DNA from: Evansella vedderi
GTDB taxonomy: Bacteria; Bacillota; Bacilli; Bacillales; Salisediminibacteriaceae
Assembly: GCF_030813435.1 (NCBI RefSeq)
Contig: NZ_JAUSUG010000004.1
Location: 124,001 to 188,000, forward strand
Length of the DNA: 64,000 nucleotides
Reading direction: 5' to 3'
Shown here piece by piece: positions 8,038-15,562 of this stretch (within the stretch, counting starts at the first letter, position 1; every line of letters begins with the position of its first letter). Below the pieces are notes generated by a model. It was not told the DNA's origin. It made no database searches and saw only the letters and a program-made list of their open reading frames with translations. A program made the translations under genes and the position numbers.

Positions 8038-9282
8038 ATGGACGAACAGAATAACAAGAGAGAGTCACTAGGGAGGTTAACTCCTCTGGATGCAAGTGAG
8101 CGGTTGAACCATATTGACAGCCTTCGTGGTTTCGCATTATTTGGCATCTTAATTGTAAACATGCTCGCCTTTCAATATGGTACGGTTGGGTTTAAATTTA
8201 GCATCCCGGTCCAATCCTTTCCTAACCAAACTACTAACATCATCATTGAATGGTTATTTCAAGGAAGCTTCTACCCTATCTTTTCGATTCTTTTCGGATT
8301 CGGCGCTATTATTATGTATGAACGCTCTTTATCTAAGACTCACTCCTTTAATAAGCTCTTTTTCCGGAGATTAGTCTTACTATTGATCATTGGATTTATC
8401 CATAAGTATTTTATATGGGATGGGGACATCCTTCTTACCTATGCCATTACTGGTTTTCTATTTATGCTCTTTATCAAACGACAGCCAAAAACCTTGTTGA
8501 TTTGGGCAATTGTATTAACTGCACTTATTCATTCTATGGGGATCCTCCCAGAGGATCCCGATTCAGAGATAGACCTGCAGCCATTTGTAGAAATAGAACA
8601 AGATGTTTTTTCAACTGGCACCTACACAGAAGTTGTTACCCACCGTTTTACTGCAAATCCCTATGCTAAAGCGGATTTAGGGATAGAAATGGATCCATTG
8701 GAACGGGAAATATTTGCAAGCTTCATGAGTGCTTTGACATTTATTATGCTGGTTCTCCAAGCCTTAATATTGTTTTTGCTAGGGGGCTATATAGCGAAGA
8801 AACGATGGCTGCACAATCTAAAGGAACACCGTCCACAGCTTATTAAGCTAACTGTAATCATGTTAACTATTGGAATCATACTCAAAGGAGCGATGGTATT
8901 TACCACTAATAACGCACTTTATTATTACGGGTATTTCATTGGTGGTCCTATATTAGGCATTGGTTATATTACAGGATTTACCTTACTATTTTCTAAGCTT
9001 GACTCTATAAAAATATTTAGAGGCTTTGCTTTAGTCGGGAGAATGGCATTAACCAATTATCTATTACAATCTATCGTCATGACTACTATTTTTTACGGCT
9101 ATGGTTTAGGTTTATTTGGAAAGCTAGGTACCCTGCCAGGTACCATTCTAGCTATTACCTTTTTCGCATTACAAATGGCCATTAGCAGCAAGTGGCTTAA
9201 ACACCACCATTATGGTCCAATGGAATGGCTCTGGCGTTCTGGAACATATCTTAAGGTTCAAGCCTTGAAACGGCCAAAATAA
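8038..9282 (+). CDS. DUF418 polytopic membrane protein (YeiB family)
   Basis: A 414-residue integral membrane protein with about ten hydrophobic segments. The N-terminus HIDSLRGFALFGILIVNM is the hallmark of the YeiB/DUF418 group, which is related to acyltransferase-3 membrane proteins, and the C-terminal third carries the DUF418 domain with GRMALTNYLLQSI. A transport or acyl-transfer role is often suggested for the family, but none is proven here. The ATG at 8038 is preferred over 8014 because AAGGGGA lies seven bases before it. It is a single-gene unit with its own terminator. Confidence 0.88.
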   Translation: MDEQNNKRESLGRLTPLDASERLNHIDSLRGFALFGILIVNMLAFQYGTVGFKFSIPVQSFPNQTTNIIIEWLFQGSFYPIFSILFGFGAIIMYERSLSKTHSFNKLFFRRLVLLLIIGFIHKYFIWDGDILLTYAITGFLFMLFIKRQPKTLLIWAIVLTALIHSMGILPEDPDSEIDLQPFVEIEQDVFSTGTYTEVVTHRFTANPYAKADLGIEMDPLEREIFASFMSALTFIMLVLQALILFLLGGYIAKKRWLHNLKEHRPQLIKLTVIMLTIGIILKGAMVFTTNNALYYYGYFIGGPILGIGYITGFTLLFSKLDSIKIFRGFALVGRMALTNYLLQSIVMTTIFYGYGLGLFGKLGTLPGTILAITFFALQMAISSKWLKHHHYGPMEWLWRSGTYLKVQALKRPK

Positions 9283-9291
9283 TGTCCTATA

Positions 9292-9334
9292 AACTGCCTC
9301 TTCACTATAACCACTAAAGAGGTAGTTCTTTTTT
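9292..9334 (+). terminator. Terminator after the DUF418 gene
   Basis: AACTGCCTCTT / AAGAGGTAGTT stem with one G-U pair (9292-9327), followed by CTTTTTT. Confidence 0.8.
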
Positions 9335-9366
9335 CGCAAGGAATAGTGCCTATATCTTGTGTTAGC

Positions 9367-9475
9367 TTGGATACGTTACAGGCGTAATGTCACCGTCCTG
9401 GTTCCGCAGGCAATTCATGATGTACTGCTAGTCGCTGGAGTCTCCACCTTTCGCTTCTCTAAGCTCATAAAAAAG
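9367..9475 (+). repeat. Dispersed intergenic repeat, copy 2 (with insertion)
   Basis: Begins GCTTGGATACGTTACAGGCG and ends CCTTTCGCTTCTCTAAGCT, matching the two ends of the modules at 5138 and 25308, but with about 60 extra bases between them. It fills most of the gene-free stretch 9335-9671; the remainder is AT-rich and contains the likely promoter (TAAAAT) of the next gene. Confidence 0.6.
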
Positions 9476-9671
9476 CAACAAGGTTACGAAAATAGACCTT
9501 ATATTTAATGGAAAAATATTATAAATTTTTCAAAAATAAGATATATTGTTCCATTTTTTTGCATTTAATATGGTAAAATAGAATGAGACATTTTCCAATT
9601 TTATATATTTTTGACTCCTAATTTCGATAGATAAGCATCCAACAATAATATTAGATGGAGGAGCAAATCTT

Positions 9672-10586
9672 ATGAAGAGACTCTCTCAGGAACAATTTGA
9701 ACGGGCTGTTAACTTTATTTTCACAAATGCACGCCCTCTAGATCGTCGGGTATTGGAATATCACTTTTTCAATGGGGAAAAGAGTGCCGTGTTAAACGAA
9801 TTGATGAAATATCAAAATAAAGATGGGGGCGTTGGTAAAGGGATCGAACCAGACATTCAATCGGTTGAATCAAGTCCAATTGCAACCTCCGTAGCCATGC
9901 AATACGCAAGGGAAGTTCAGGCAAGCTGGCAGCATCCATTCGTAAAGAAAGCAATGAAATATTTTACCGATACATATAATTACTACCATAACTGGCCCTT
10001 AAAAATGCCTCATATGAATAACTTTCCCCATGCAGACTGGTGGCATTTTAATGAGCATGAGTCTCAATTTGAAGTGAATCCCGGGGCTGAAATCGTTGGC
10101 TATTACCATACATATCCCCAAATCATCCCAGAGGACCTTCTTCCTACGTTTCACGATCATGTATTTCAACACCTAGAAAATCGAAGTACACCTATAGAAT
10201 TTCATGAGGCATTATGCTATTTACGTTTAGCAGAGGAAATTCCAGACCCAGGAAAAACAATGATTGTTGATGTTTTAAGGGAGTGGGCCCGTGATATAGT
10301 CACTTTAGATCCTTCCAAATGGGGGGGTTATTGTGCAAAGCCATTGTGGTTAGCACCTACACCTAACTCCCCACTCTATAACGTGCTCGAAGATGTTATA
10401 TCCTTGAATTTAGATTATGAGATCGAGCATCAACAGGAGGATGGATCATGGGTTCCATTTTGGGAATGGGGGCAATATCGGGATGTCTGGGAAAATAAAG
10501 CGAAAAAGGAATGGCAAGGTGCCCTTACTGTGAAAACATTATATACACTGAAAAATTACGAGCGCTTAGAAGTTACTTCTACATAA
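9672..10586 (+). CDS. Hypothetical protein with terpene-cyclase-like alpha/alpha toroid repeats
   Basis: A 304-residue soluble protein that I cannot assign to a named family. It shows two QW-like motifs typical of squalene/terpene cyclase and prenyltransferase-beta toroids: MKYQNKDGGVGKG near residue 45-57 and HQQEDGSWVPFWEWG near residue 257-271. Between them lies a Trp/His/Pro-rich region (PHADWWHFNEHE). No DxDD motif of class II cyclases is visible, so cyclisation is not claimed. The start ATG has GGAGGAG nine bases upstream. It is monocistronic, facing dgkB across a strong bidirectional hairpin. Confidence 0.75.
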   Translation: MKRLSQEQFERAVNFIFTNARPLDRRVLEYHFFNGEKSAVLNELMKYQNKDGGVGKGIEPDIQSVESSPIATSVAMQYAREVQASWQHPFVKKAMKYFTDTYNYYHNWPLKMPHMNNFPHADWWHFNEHESQFEVNPGAEIVGYYHTYPQIIPEDLLPTFHDHVFQHLENRSTPIEFHEALCYLRLAEEIPDPGKTMIVDVLREWARDIVTLDPSKWGGYCAKPLWLAPTPNSPLYNVLEDVISLNLDYEIEHQQEDGSWVPFWEWGQYRDVWENKAKKEWQGALTVKTLYTLKNYERLEVTST

Positions 10587-10592
10587 TAAATA

Positions 10593-10637
10593 GAGGAGGA
10601 CTAAAAAGGTTATGTTTTAAACTTTTTAGTCCTCCTC
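10593..10637. terminator. Bidirectional terminator hairpin between convergent genes
   Basis: A perfect 16-bp stem (GAGGAGGACTAAAAAG and its complement) with a 13-nt loop between the stop codons of the plus-strand hypothetical gene and the minus-strand dgkB. The U-tract is weak on both sides. Confidence 0.75.
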
Positions 10638-10643
10638 ATCTTA

Positions 10644-11564
10644 TTATTTCCTTGTTTCTAGCAGGCATTGCACCTCTTTATTTGGTACAAGCATTTGTAC
10701 ATGCTTATGGAGGTTTACAAATTCCCCTGGGAGATTCCCACCATATTCACCATCTAAGTTTAGCTGTAATTCATCCTTTGTATGAATTTTTATTCTGCTA
10801 GCCTGTACATAAATAATCCGTTCATCATGAATGTGCTCTCCTCGGAGAGCCGCACTCACTATCCTAACTACATCCGCTAAATTAGTCTTCTTTAGTATCA
10901 CTAAGTCAAATAGACCATCGTTAATATGTGCATTGGGCGCTAGCTTCTCAAACCCGCCAACGGAGTTAGTATTGGAAACTAGAAATAGCATTATTTCTCC
11001 CTCAAACAGCTTCCCATCATACTCAATAGTAACTTCACTCGGACGAATTCGTGGTAACTTCTCAAATCCCTTTACATAATAAGCCATTTGCCCAATCATT
11101 GTCTTTAATTTACTTGGAACCTCATAGGTAAGCTCTGTTAACGTGCCAGCAGCTGCAATATTAATAAAATATTGCGACCCCACTTTTCCCACATCAATAT
11201 ATTTCATACGTCCATTACAAAGGACCTTACACGCTTCTTGAATATCTCTAGGTATATTTAAAGCACGGGCAAAATCATTCGTTGTTCCTGCAGGAATAAT
11301 TCCAAGTGTGGGGCGATTATGTTGTTCTGCCATTCCATTAATGACTTCATTGATAGTACCGTCCCCACCCGCAGCTATAATTAAGTCAAACTCCCTTTCA
11401 CAGGCCAATTTAGAAGCTTTTTTTGCGCAATCCTTCCCTGTAGTGGCATGGGTTGAAGCTTCATAGCCAACCTTCTCTAATTGCTCAAGAATATATGGAA
11501 GCTGCTTCTTGACCTGTTCCCTCCCTGAAGAAGGATTATATATTAATCTCGCCCGTTTTATCAT
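10644..11564 (-). CDS. dgkB: Diacylglycerol kinase DgkB
   Basis: Soluble lipid kinase of the DAGK catalytic family (306 aa from ATG 11564). It phosphorylates diacylglycerol released during lipoteichoic acid synthesis, returning it to phosphatidic acid. Visible motifs are IYNPSSGRE near the N-terminus, the nucleotide-binding GGDGTINEVINGM, and GTTNDFARAL; the C-terminal lobe carries the LNLDGEYGG segment. The ATG at 11564 has GGGGGAAAGGG upstream; a longer TTG-initiated frame from 11579 would consume that site. In B. subtilis dgkB lies between gatB and yefA; here it is in the same broad region but separated by several extra genes. Confidence 0.93.
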   Translation of the reverse strand: MIKRARLIYNPSSGREQVKKQLPYILEQLEKVGYEASTHATTGKDCAKKASKLACEREFDLIIAAGGDGTINEVINGMAEQHNRPTLGIIPAGTTNDFARALNIPRDIQEACKVLCNGRMKYIDVGKVGSQYFINIAAAGTLTELTYEVPSKLKTMIGQMAYYVKGFEKLPRIRPSEVTIEYDGKLFEGEIMLFLVSNTNSVGGFEKLAPNAHINDGLFDLVILKKTNLADVVRIVSAALRGEHIHDERIIYVQASRIKIHTKDELQLNLDGEYGGNLPGEFVNLHKHVQMLVPNKEVQCLLETRK

Positions 11565-11796
11565 TACCCTTTCCCCCAAGCTCTTTCTAGCTTCAGTTTA
11601 CATGGACAGTATATCATTCCTGCCACGGAAAAAGAACGAAAATGTTATTATTATTTTGGAAAAGCTTGATACCCATAAGGGCCACAAGTACTTATTATTC
11701 CCTTTTTCCTTTTTATTAAAATTTGCTACTGTGAGCAAAATCATTTCATCTTAATTCCGTATCCTTTAAGATAAAGTTAAAAGGAGGTTCACAGAA

Positions 11797-12273
11797 ATGT
11801 CGAAATTCTTTCACAGATTTTTCATATCTGTTTTATCCGTTGTCATTTTCAGTGCCCTTGCTGCCGGTTTTCAATATACATTTCAAAGCGCTGGAGAACT
11901 AAGCTTTGGACTTTTATTAGGAATATACTGCTTTTATACAGCACCTGTATTTATCTTAGGAGGAATTCCTGCATCCTACCTGGTGGACTCACTCCTGAAA
12001 AAGCATAAAGATAAATTAGCCACTACTGTACAAAATTACTTTCGCTCCTTTAGTTTGTATGGTATTGCTGGTATCATCATAATGATGATATACGCTGCCA
12101 TTTCTTCCATTGCTAGTGGACAATTCTTCTTTTCCATTGAAGAATCCATAACGAATATTATTGTTGGAATAGCTGCAGCTGCTGTCTATTACCACATCAC
12201 TCTTTTACTACAGATTAACTGGGAAAAACTAAAGAAGCAGAGGCAAAAAGAACAGGGAAACGAAGCCCTGTAA
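11797..12273 (+). CDS. Small polytopic membrane protein, unknown function
   Basis: A 158-residue protein with four clear hydrophobic segments (about residues 8-27, 35-60, 84-106, 117-143) and a basic, charged C-terminal tail rich in Lys and Gln. I recognise no family. AAAGGAGG lies 9 bases upstream of the ATG and a good terminator follows, so it is a complete single-gene unit. The 217 bp before it, shared with divergent dgkB, contain only AT-rich promoter-like sequence. Confidence 0.75.
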   Translation: MSKFFHRFFISVLSVVIFSALAAGFQYTFQSAGELSFGLLLGIYCFYTAPVFILGGIPASYLVDSLLKKHKDKLATTVQNYFRSFSLYGIAGIIIMMIYAAISSIASGQFFFSIEESITNIIVGIAAAAVYYHITLLLQINWEKLKKQRQKEQGNEAL

Positions 12274-12286
12274 ATCTTTCATATTC

Positions 12287-12318
12287 AGAACAATGACTAC
12301 CGCCATTGTTCTTTTTTA
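12287..12318 (+). terminator. Terminator after the 158-aa membrane protein
   Basis: Perfect 9-bp stem AGAACAATG / CATTGTTCT followed by TTTTTATT. Confidence 0.85.
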
Positions 12319-12324
12319 TTGGCT

Positions 12325-12523
12325 CTGTTAAACTTTGATGTTGATTTTCGCTTCAGATACTCGCTTTCCGCGGGCAACGCTTCAGCCTCCTCGTCCCTGC
12401 GGGGTCTTCAGCTGCTCCTGCGATTACTCGTCGCATGGAAGAGCGTTGTTGCTTTTCCCGCTGGAGTCTCGTATCTTCCGCTCAAATCAACAGTGTTATA
12501 ATATCAACATTTACCTTTAACAG
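12325..12523. repeat. MITE-like structured repeat with nested inverted ends
   Basis: A GC-rich island bounded by CTGTTAAA and TTTAACAG, with further nested inverted pairs (TTGATTT/AAATCAA, GATAC/GTATC). The inner part carries CTTTCCGCGGG and CCGCTGGAGTCTCG, a framework shared with the repeats at 32001 and 63107. No transposase or real coding sequence is inside. Confidence 0.6.
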
Positions 12524-12565
12524 ACTTTTTTATTTATAATATAGTTAATTTGTTCCAATACTCAT

Positions 12566-12615
12566 AACCTCCATACTACAGGAAAAACTATATCAAACTG
12601 TAAATATTGGAGGTT
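12566..12615 (+). promoter_or_regulatory. 5' leader hairpin covering the DDAH ribosome-binding site
   Basis: AACCTCCA (12566-12573) is the exact complement of TGGAGGTT (12608-12615), which contains the GGAGG of the next gene. An inner CTACAG/CTGTA(A) pair could extend the helix. If formed, it would hide the ribosome site. Confidence 0.45.
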
Positions 12616-12620
12616 TTCTC

Positions 12621-13481
12621 ATGGCTTTATTTTCAAAGCAAAAGCAAGAGACTTACTGCTTAAGTGAATACGACCGACTTCGAAGAGTGGTATTATGTGA
12701 ACCAAAACATATGACAATACGGTCAGAAATTAATGAAACTCAAAAGCATTTTAAAGACGAAGGTCTCCATATTGAATTAGCGATGGAGCAACATAAGAAT
12801 TTTGTTAAAACGCTGGAAGATCATGGTGTGGAGGTTATCCTCCTCCCTACAAATGATAAATATCCCGAACAAGTTTTTACCCGTGATATTGGTTTTACTC
12901 TAGGTCAAACAACTTTCGTAGCTGAAATGGCACATGATGTCCGCATTGGAGAAGAGGGTATCCTTAAGGCGTGGTTGGAAGAGCAGGAAATATCCTACTA
13001 CAATTTAGTCGGTGACATGATTGAAGGCGGAGATGTCCTTATTAATAAAAATAAAATTTATGTAGGTTTAAGTAACCGTACTAACCAACAGGCTATTGAT
13101 CACTTACAAAGGCTTCTTCATGAATACGAAGTAATTACCATCCCATTTACAGAGAAATACCTACATCTAGACTGTGTGTTTAACATAATTTCTCCAAATG
13201 AAGCACTTTACTTCCCAGAAGCCTTTACGAAGAAAGAAATCAATATTTTGGCAAATCATTTTGATTTAATTGAAGTAAATGGTGAAGAGCAATTTACATT
13301 AGGAACAAATGTCTTATCGATCGGTGACAAAAAAATCTTCAGCCTGCCTGTAAATCGAGAAGTAAATCAACAGCTTCGTATCCGCGGTTATGAAGTTATT
13401 GAGGTAGATATAACCGAAATTATTAAATCTGGCGGGTCGTTTAGGTGTTGTACTATGCCTTTGTTGAGGGATAAAGGGTAG
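12621..13481 (+). CDS. Amidinohydrolase, dimethylarginine dimethylaminohydrolase-like
   Basis: Member of the guanidino-modifying pentein family (286 aa). Motifs in order: FTRD at 86-89, EGGD at 135-138, HLD at 182-184, and a C-terminal SGGSFRCC with the probable nucleophilic Cys at 276 or 277. This arrangement fits the DDAH/arginine-deiminase-related hydrolases, which split methylarginines or arginine to citrulline. The short length and lack of the arginine deiminase insertion favour DDAH-like activity. The gene touches the next one, an amidohydrolase, so the two probably form an operon for breakdown of an arginine-derived or similar compound. Leader structure over the ribosome site is noted separately. 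Confidence 0.85.
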   Translation: MALFSKQKQETYCLSEYDRLRRVVLCEPKHMTIRSEINETQKHFKDEGLHIELAMEQHKNFVKTLEDHGVEVILLPTNDKYPEQVFTRDIGFTLGQTTFVAEMAHDVRIGEEGILKAWLEEQEISYYNLVGDMIEGGDVLINKNKIYVGLSNRTNQQAIDHLQRLLHEYEVITIPFTEKYLHLDCVFNIISPNEALYFPEAFTKKEINILANHFDLIEVNGEEQFTLGTNVLSIGDKKIFSLPVNREVNQQLRIRGYEVIEVDITEIIKSGGSFRCCTMPLLRDKG

Positions 13482-13492
13482 TGAGGTTTTGT

Positions 13493-14635
13493 ATGAAGGC
13501 ATTTATAAACGCTACTGTTATTGACGGTAATGGACAAACATTCGAAAAGGGAACGGTAATAATCGATAGAAATAAAGTTATCGCCGTTGGTAATGGGATT
13601 GATATGCCAACGGAGGCGGAGGTTATTGACTGTCAGGGGTTATTTATCACGCCTGGGTTAATTGATGTTCATACTCATCTTGGTGTCCATGAATCTGGTG
13701 TCGGCGTTGAAGGACGTGATTTTAATGAAACATCCGATCCCACGACACCACACATCCGGGCATTGGACGGGATAAATCCTATTGAAAAGGGATTCCACGA
13801 TGCAAGGGCAAGCGGAATTACAACGGTACAGGTAATGCCTGGAAGTGCCAATGTAATTGGTGGACAAATGGTCGTTCTTAAAACCCACGGCCATATTGTA
13901 GATGATATGCTGCTCCGCTCCCCATCTGGGATGAAAGGGGCATATGGGGAAAATCCAAAACGTGTTTATGGTGAAAAAAAGGTCTCTCCTATTACTCGAA
14001 TGGGGATTGCAGCGATTATGCGTCAAACGTTCATGAAAGCCCAAGATTATATGGCAAAAAAAGAGTCGGGGGAAGTAAAGGAACGTGACCTACGATTGGA
14101 GCAGCTGCTTCCCGTTTTAAAACGGGAGATCCCATTCCGAACCCATGCTCACCGTGCAGATGATATATTAACCTCTTTAAGACTCGCTAGAGAATTTGAT
14201 ATCGAGGTAACTATCGAACACTGTACGGAAGGTCACCATATAGCAGAAAGAATTGCAGAATCTGGAGTCCAAGTTTCCGTAGGGCCAACAATGTCCACCC
14301 GCTCCAAAGTAGAATTGGCCGATAAAGGATACCATACCCTTGTGGAACTAGAGAAATATGGAGTACCTTTCTCTATCACCACAGATCACCCTGTTATCGG
14401 AATTGAATACTTAACAACGGCAGCAGCAAATGCTGTTAAATTTGGTTTAAAGGAAGCCTCTGCTATAAAAGCATTGACGAGCCAAGCTGCCCGTCATATT
14501 GGTGTAGAAAACCGTGTAGGTAGCTTAGAAAAGGGGAAAGACGCAGATCTAGTTCTTTGGACAAGACACCCCTTCGATTCCTACACTCATGTAGTAGAGA
14601 CAATTGTTAATGGGGAAACCGTATATACACAATGA
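13493..14635 (+). CDS. Metal-dependent amidohydrolase
   Basis: Amidohydrolase superfamily enzyme (380 aa) with the metal-binding HTHLG of the first strand in GLIDVHTHLG, later His residues in FRTHAHRADD and IEHCTEGHH, and the metal Asp in TTDHPV. The C-terminus ends in the usual beta-sandwich segment GKDADLVLW. This resembles imidazolonepropionase/prolidase-like members that hydrolyse cyclic amides or peptides. The ATG at 13493 follows GTGAGG by six bases; the upstream GTG at 13481 overlaps the stop of the DDAH-like gene. Tight spacing implies translational coupling with that gene. The substrate is not known. Confidence 0.85.
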   Translation: MKAFINATVIDGNGQTFEKGTVIIDRNKVIAVGNGIDMPTEAEVIDCQGLFITPGLIDVHTHLGVHESGVGVEGRDFNETSDPTTPHIRALDGINPIEKGFHDARASGITTVQVMPGSANVIGGQMVVLKTHGHIVDDMLLRSPSGMKGAYGENPKRVYGEKKVSPITRMGIAAIMRQTFMKAQDYMAKKESGEVKERDLRLEQLLPVLKREIPFRTHAHRADDILTSLRLAREFDIEVTIEHCTEGHHIAERIAESGVQVSVGPTMSTRSKVELADKGYHTLVELEKYGVPFSITTDHPVIGIEYLTTAAANAVKFGLKEASAIKALTSQAARHIGVENRVGSLEKGKDADLVLWTRHPFDSYTHVVETIVNGETVYTQ

Positions 14636-14699
14636 GGGTGTCTCAATATTTAAAAGCCCACTACGAGTGGTTTTCGCGTACGGAGAGGAGAAAATCAAT

Positions 14700-14780
14700 T
14701 TGATTAACAAAATGCAAGTTTATAACCTAACAGAAGAGGATGCATCCACAATTTCCACCTGGACATACCCAGAGCCTTAT
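14700..14780 (+). pseudogene. Remnant of a GNAT acetyltransferase (N-terminal fragment)
   Basis: About 27 codons, from a TTG with GGAGAGGAG upstream, read INKMQVYNLTEEDASTI then STWTYPEPY. This is the usual N-terminus of a GNAT acetyltransferase. The match stops abruptly at the 3' end of the convergent gene at 14777, after which the frame is out-of-sense sequence. A deletion probably removed the rest. Confidence 0.6.
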
Positions 14781-15229
14781 TTTACCTTATCTAGTTCATT
14801 TTCTTGTTGCCTACGGAGAAATTCCTCATTGTATCTTGCTATTTTGTCCTTTAAAAGTTTGGTATATAGTAATATAACAATAACGAAGGCAATTAACCCA
14901 AAGTTTGTAAAAGTTAGACCTTTGATTAGGTTGTTTAAGCCTATTACATAAAGAACAAAAGCGGAGATTTGTATTATTGTAAGTATGTAAGGAAAGAGTA
15001 TTCTTTTCATTCTTCGCTGAATTGGAATGAGCTTTAATCCATTAATTATCTGAACAGGAATAATCCACAAAAAGGTTCCTGTTGCAAACAGAAGTACAGA
15101 ATACCAGGAAAATATTAAGATTTGGCTATCAAAAAACATGGAAATCATTATAATGATACCAGATATGGTTGCAATAATTAGTCCTAATAAGTAAAGATAA
15201 ATACCAACATTTCCCCAAAAGTCTTTCAA
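14777..15229 (-). CDS. Four-helix membrane protein, unknown function
   Basis: A 150-residue protein with four hydrophobic segments (about residues 8-31, 38-58, 80-98 and 103-122) and a charged C-terminal tail (KDKIARYNEEFLRRQQ). No family recognised. Its 3' end abuts the GNAT remnant, and a cluster of DnaA boxes lies in the region upstream of its start. Position next to a deletion scar hints that this locus has been rearranged. Confidence 0.65.
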   Translation of the reverse strand: MKDFWGNVGIYLYLLGLIIATISGIIIMISMFFDSQILIFSWYSVLLFATGTFLWIIPVQIINGLKLIPIQRRMKRILFPYILTIIQISAFVLYVIGLNNLIKGLTFTNFGLIAFVIVILLYTKLLKDKIARYNEEFLRRQQENELDKVK

Positions 15230-15267
15230 ATTTCCACCACCTCTACAAAATTTAACTTGTCAGAAAG

Positions 15268-15395
15268 TTATCCACATGGGGACAAGTTGGGTTACTTTCC
15301 ATTTAATATGTCGGTAAATTATCCACATGGGGATAAGTAAAACCTCTCTTCAAAACTTATCCTCAACTTTAAAAATTTCATACAAGTTAACTTGT
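15268..15395. promoter_or_regulatory. DnaA-box cluster
   Basis: Two exact TTATCCACA boxes (15268-15276, 15319-15327) lie in a direct repeat TTATCCACATGGGGAYAAGT spaced 51 bp apart. Each is faced by an inverted near-match (reverse complement of GGGGAYAAG). A further TTATCCTCA follows at about 15358, then the perfect 14-bp palindrome ACAAGTTAACTTGT (15382-15395). The gene-free stretch 15230-15562 holds nothing else except the gatB terminator. Confidence 0.6.
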
Positions 15396-15514
15396 TATTT
15401 ACTTCAAATTTTCATTAGTTTTCCAACTAGGGTTCACATAAACCACTTACAATGATAGTATGGTAAATAAACCCAAACCATATACATATTACTCCATACC
15501 AACGCTCCCAAAAT

Positions 15515-15550
15515 AAAAAAGACAGACATTCAAGATGTCCGCCTTTTTAT
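15515..15550 (-). terminator. Terminator of gatCAB
   Basis: On the minus strand GGCGGACAT / ATGTCTGTC form a 9-bp stem followed by TTTTTTATTTT, just past the gatB stop. Confidence 0.85.
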
Positions 15551-15562
15551 TAAATCTTTCTT

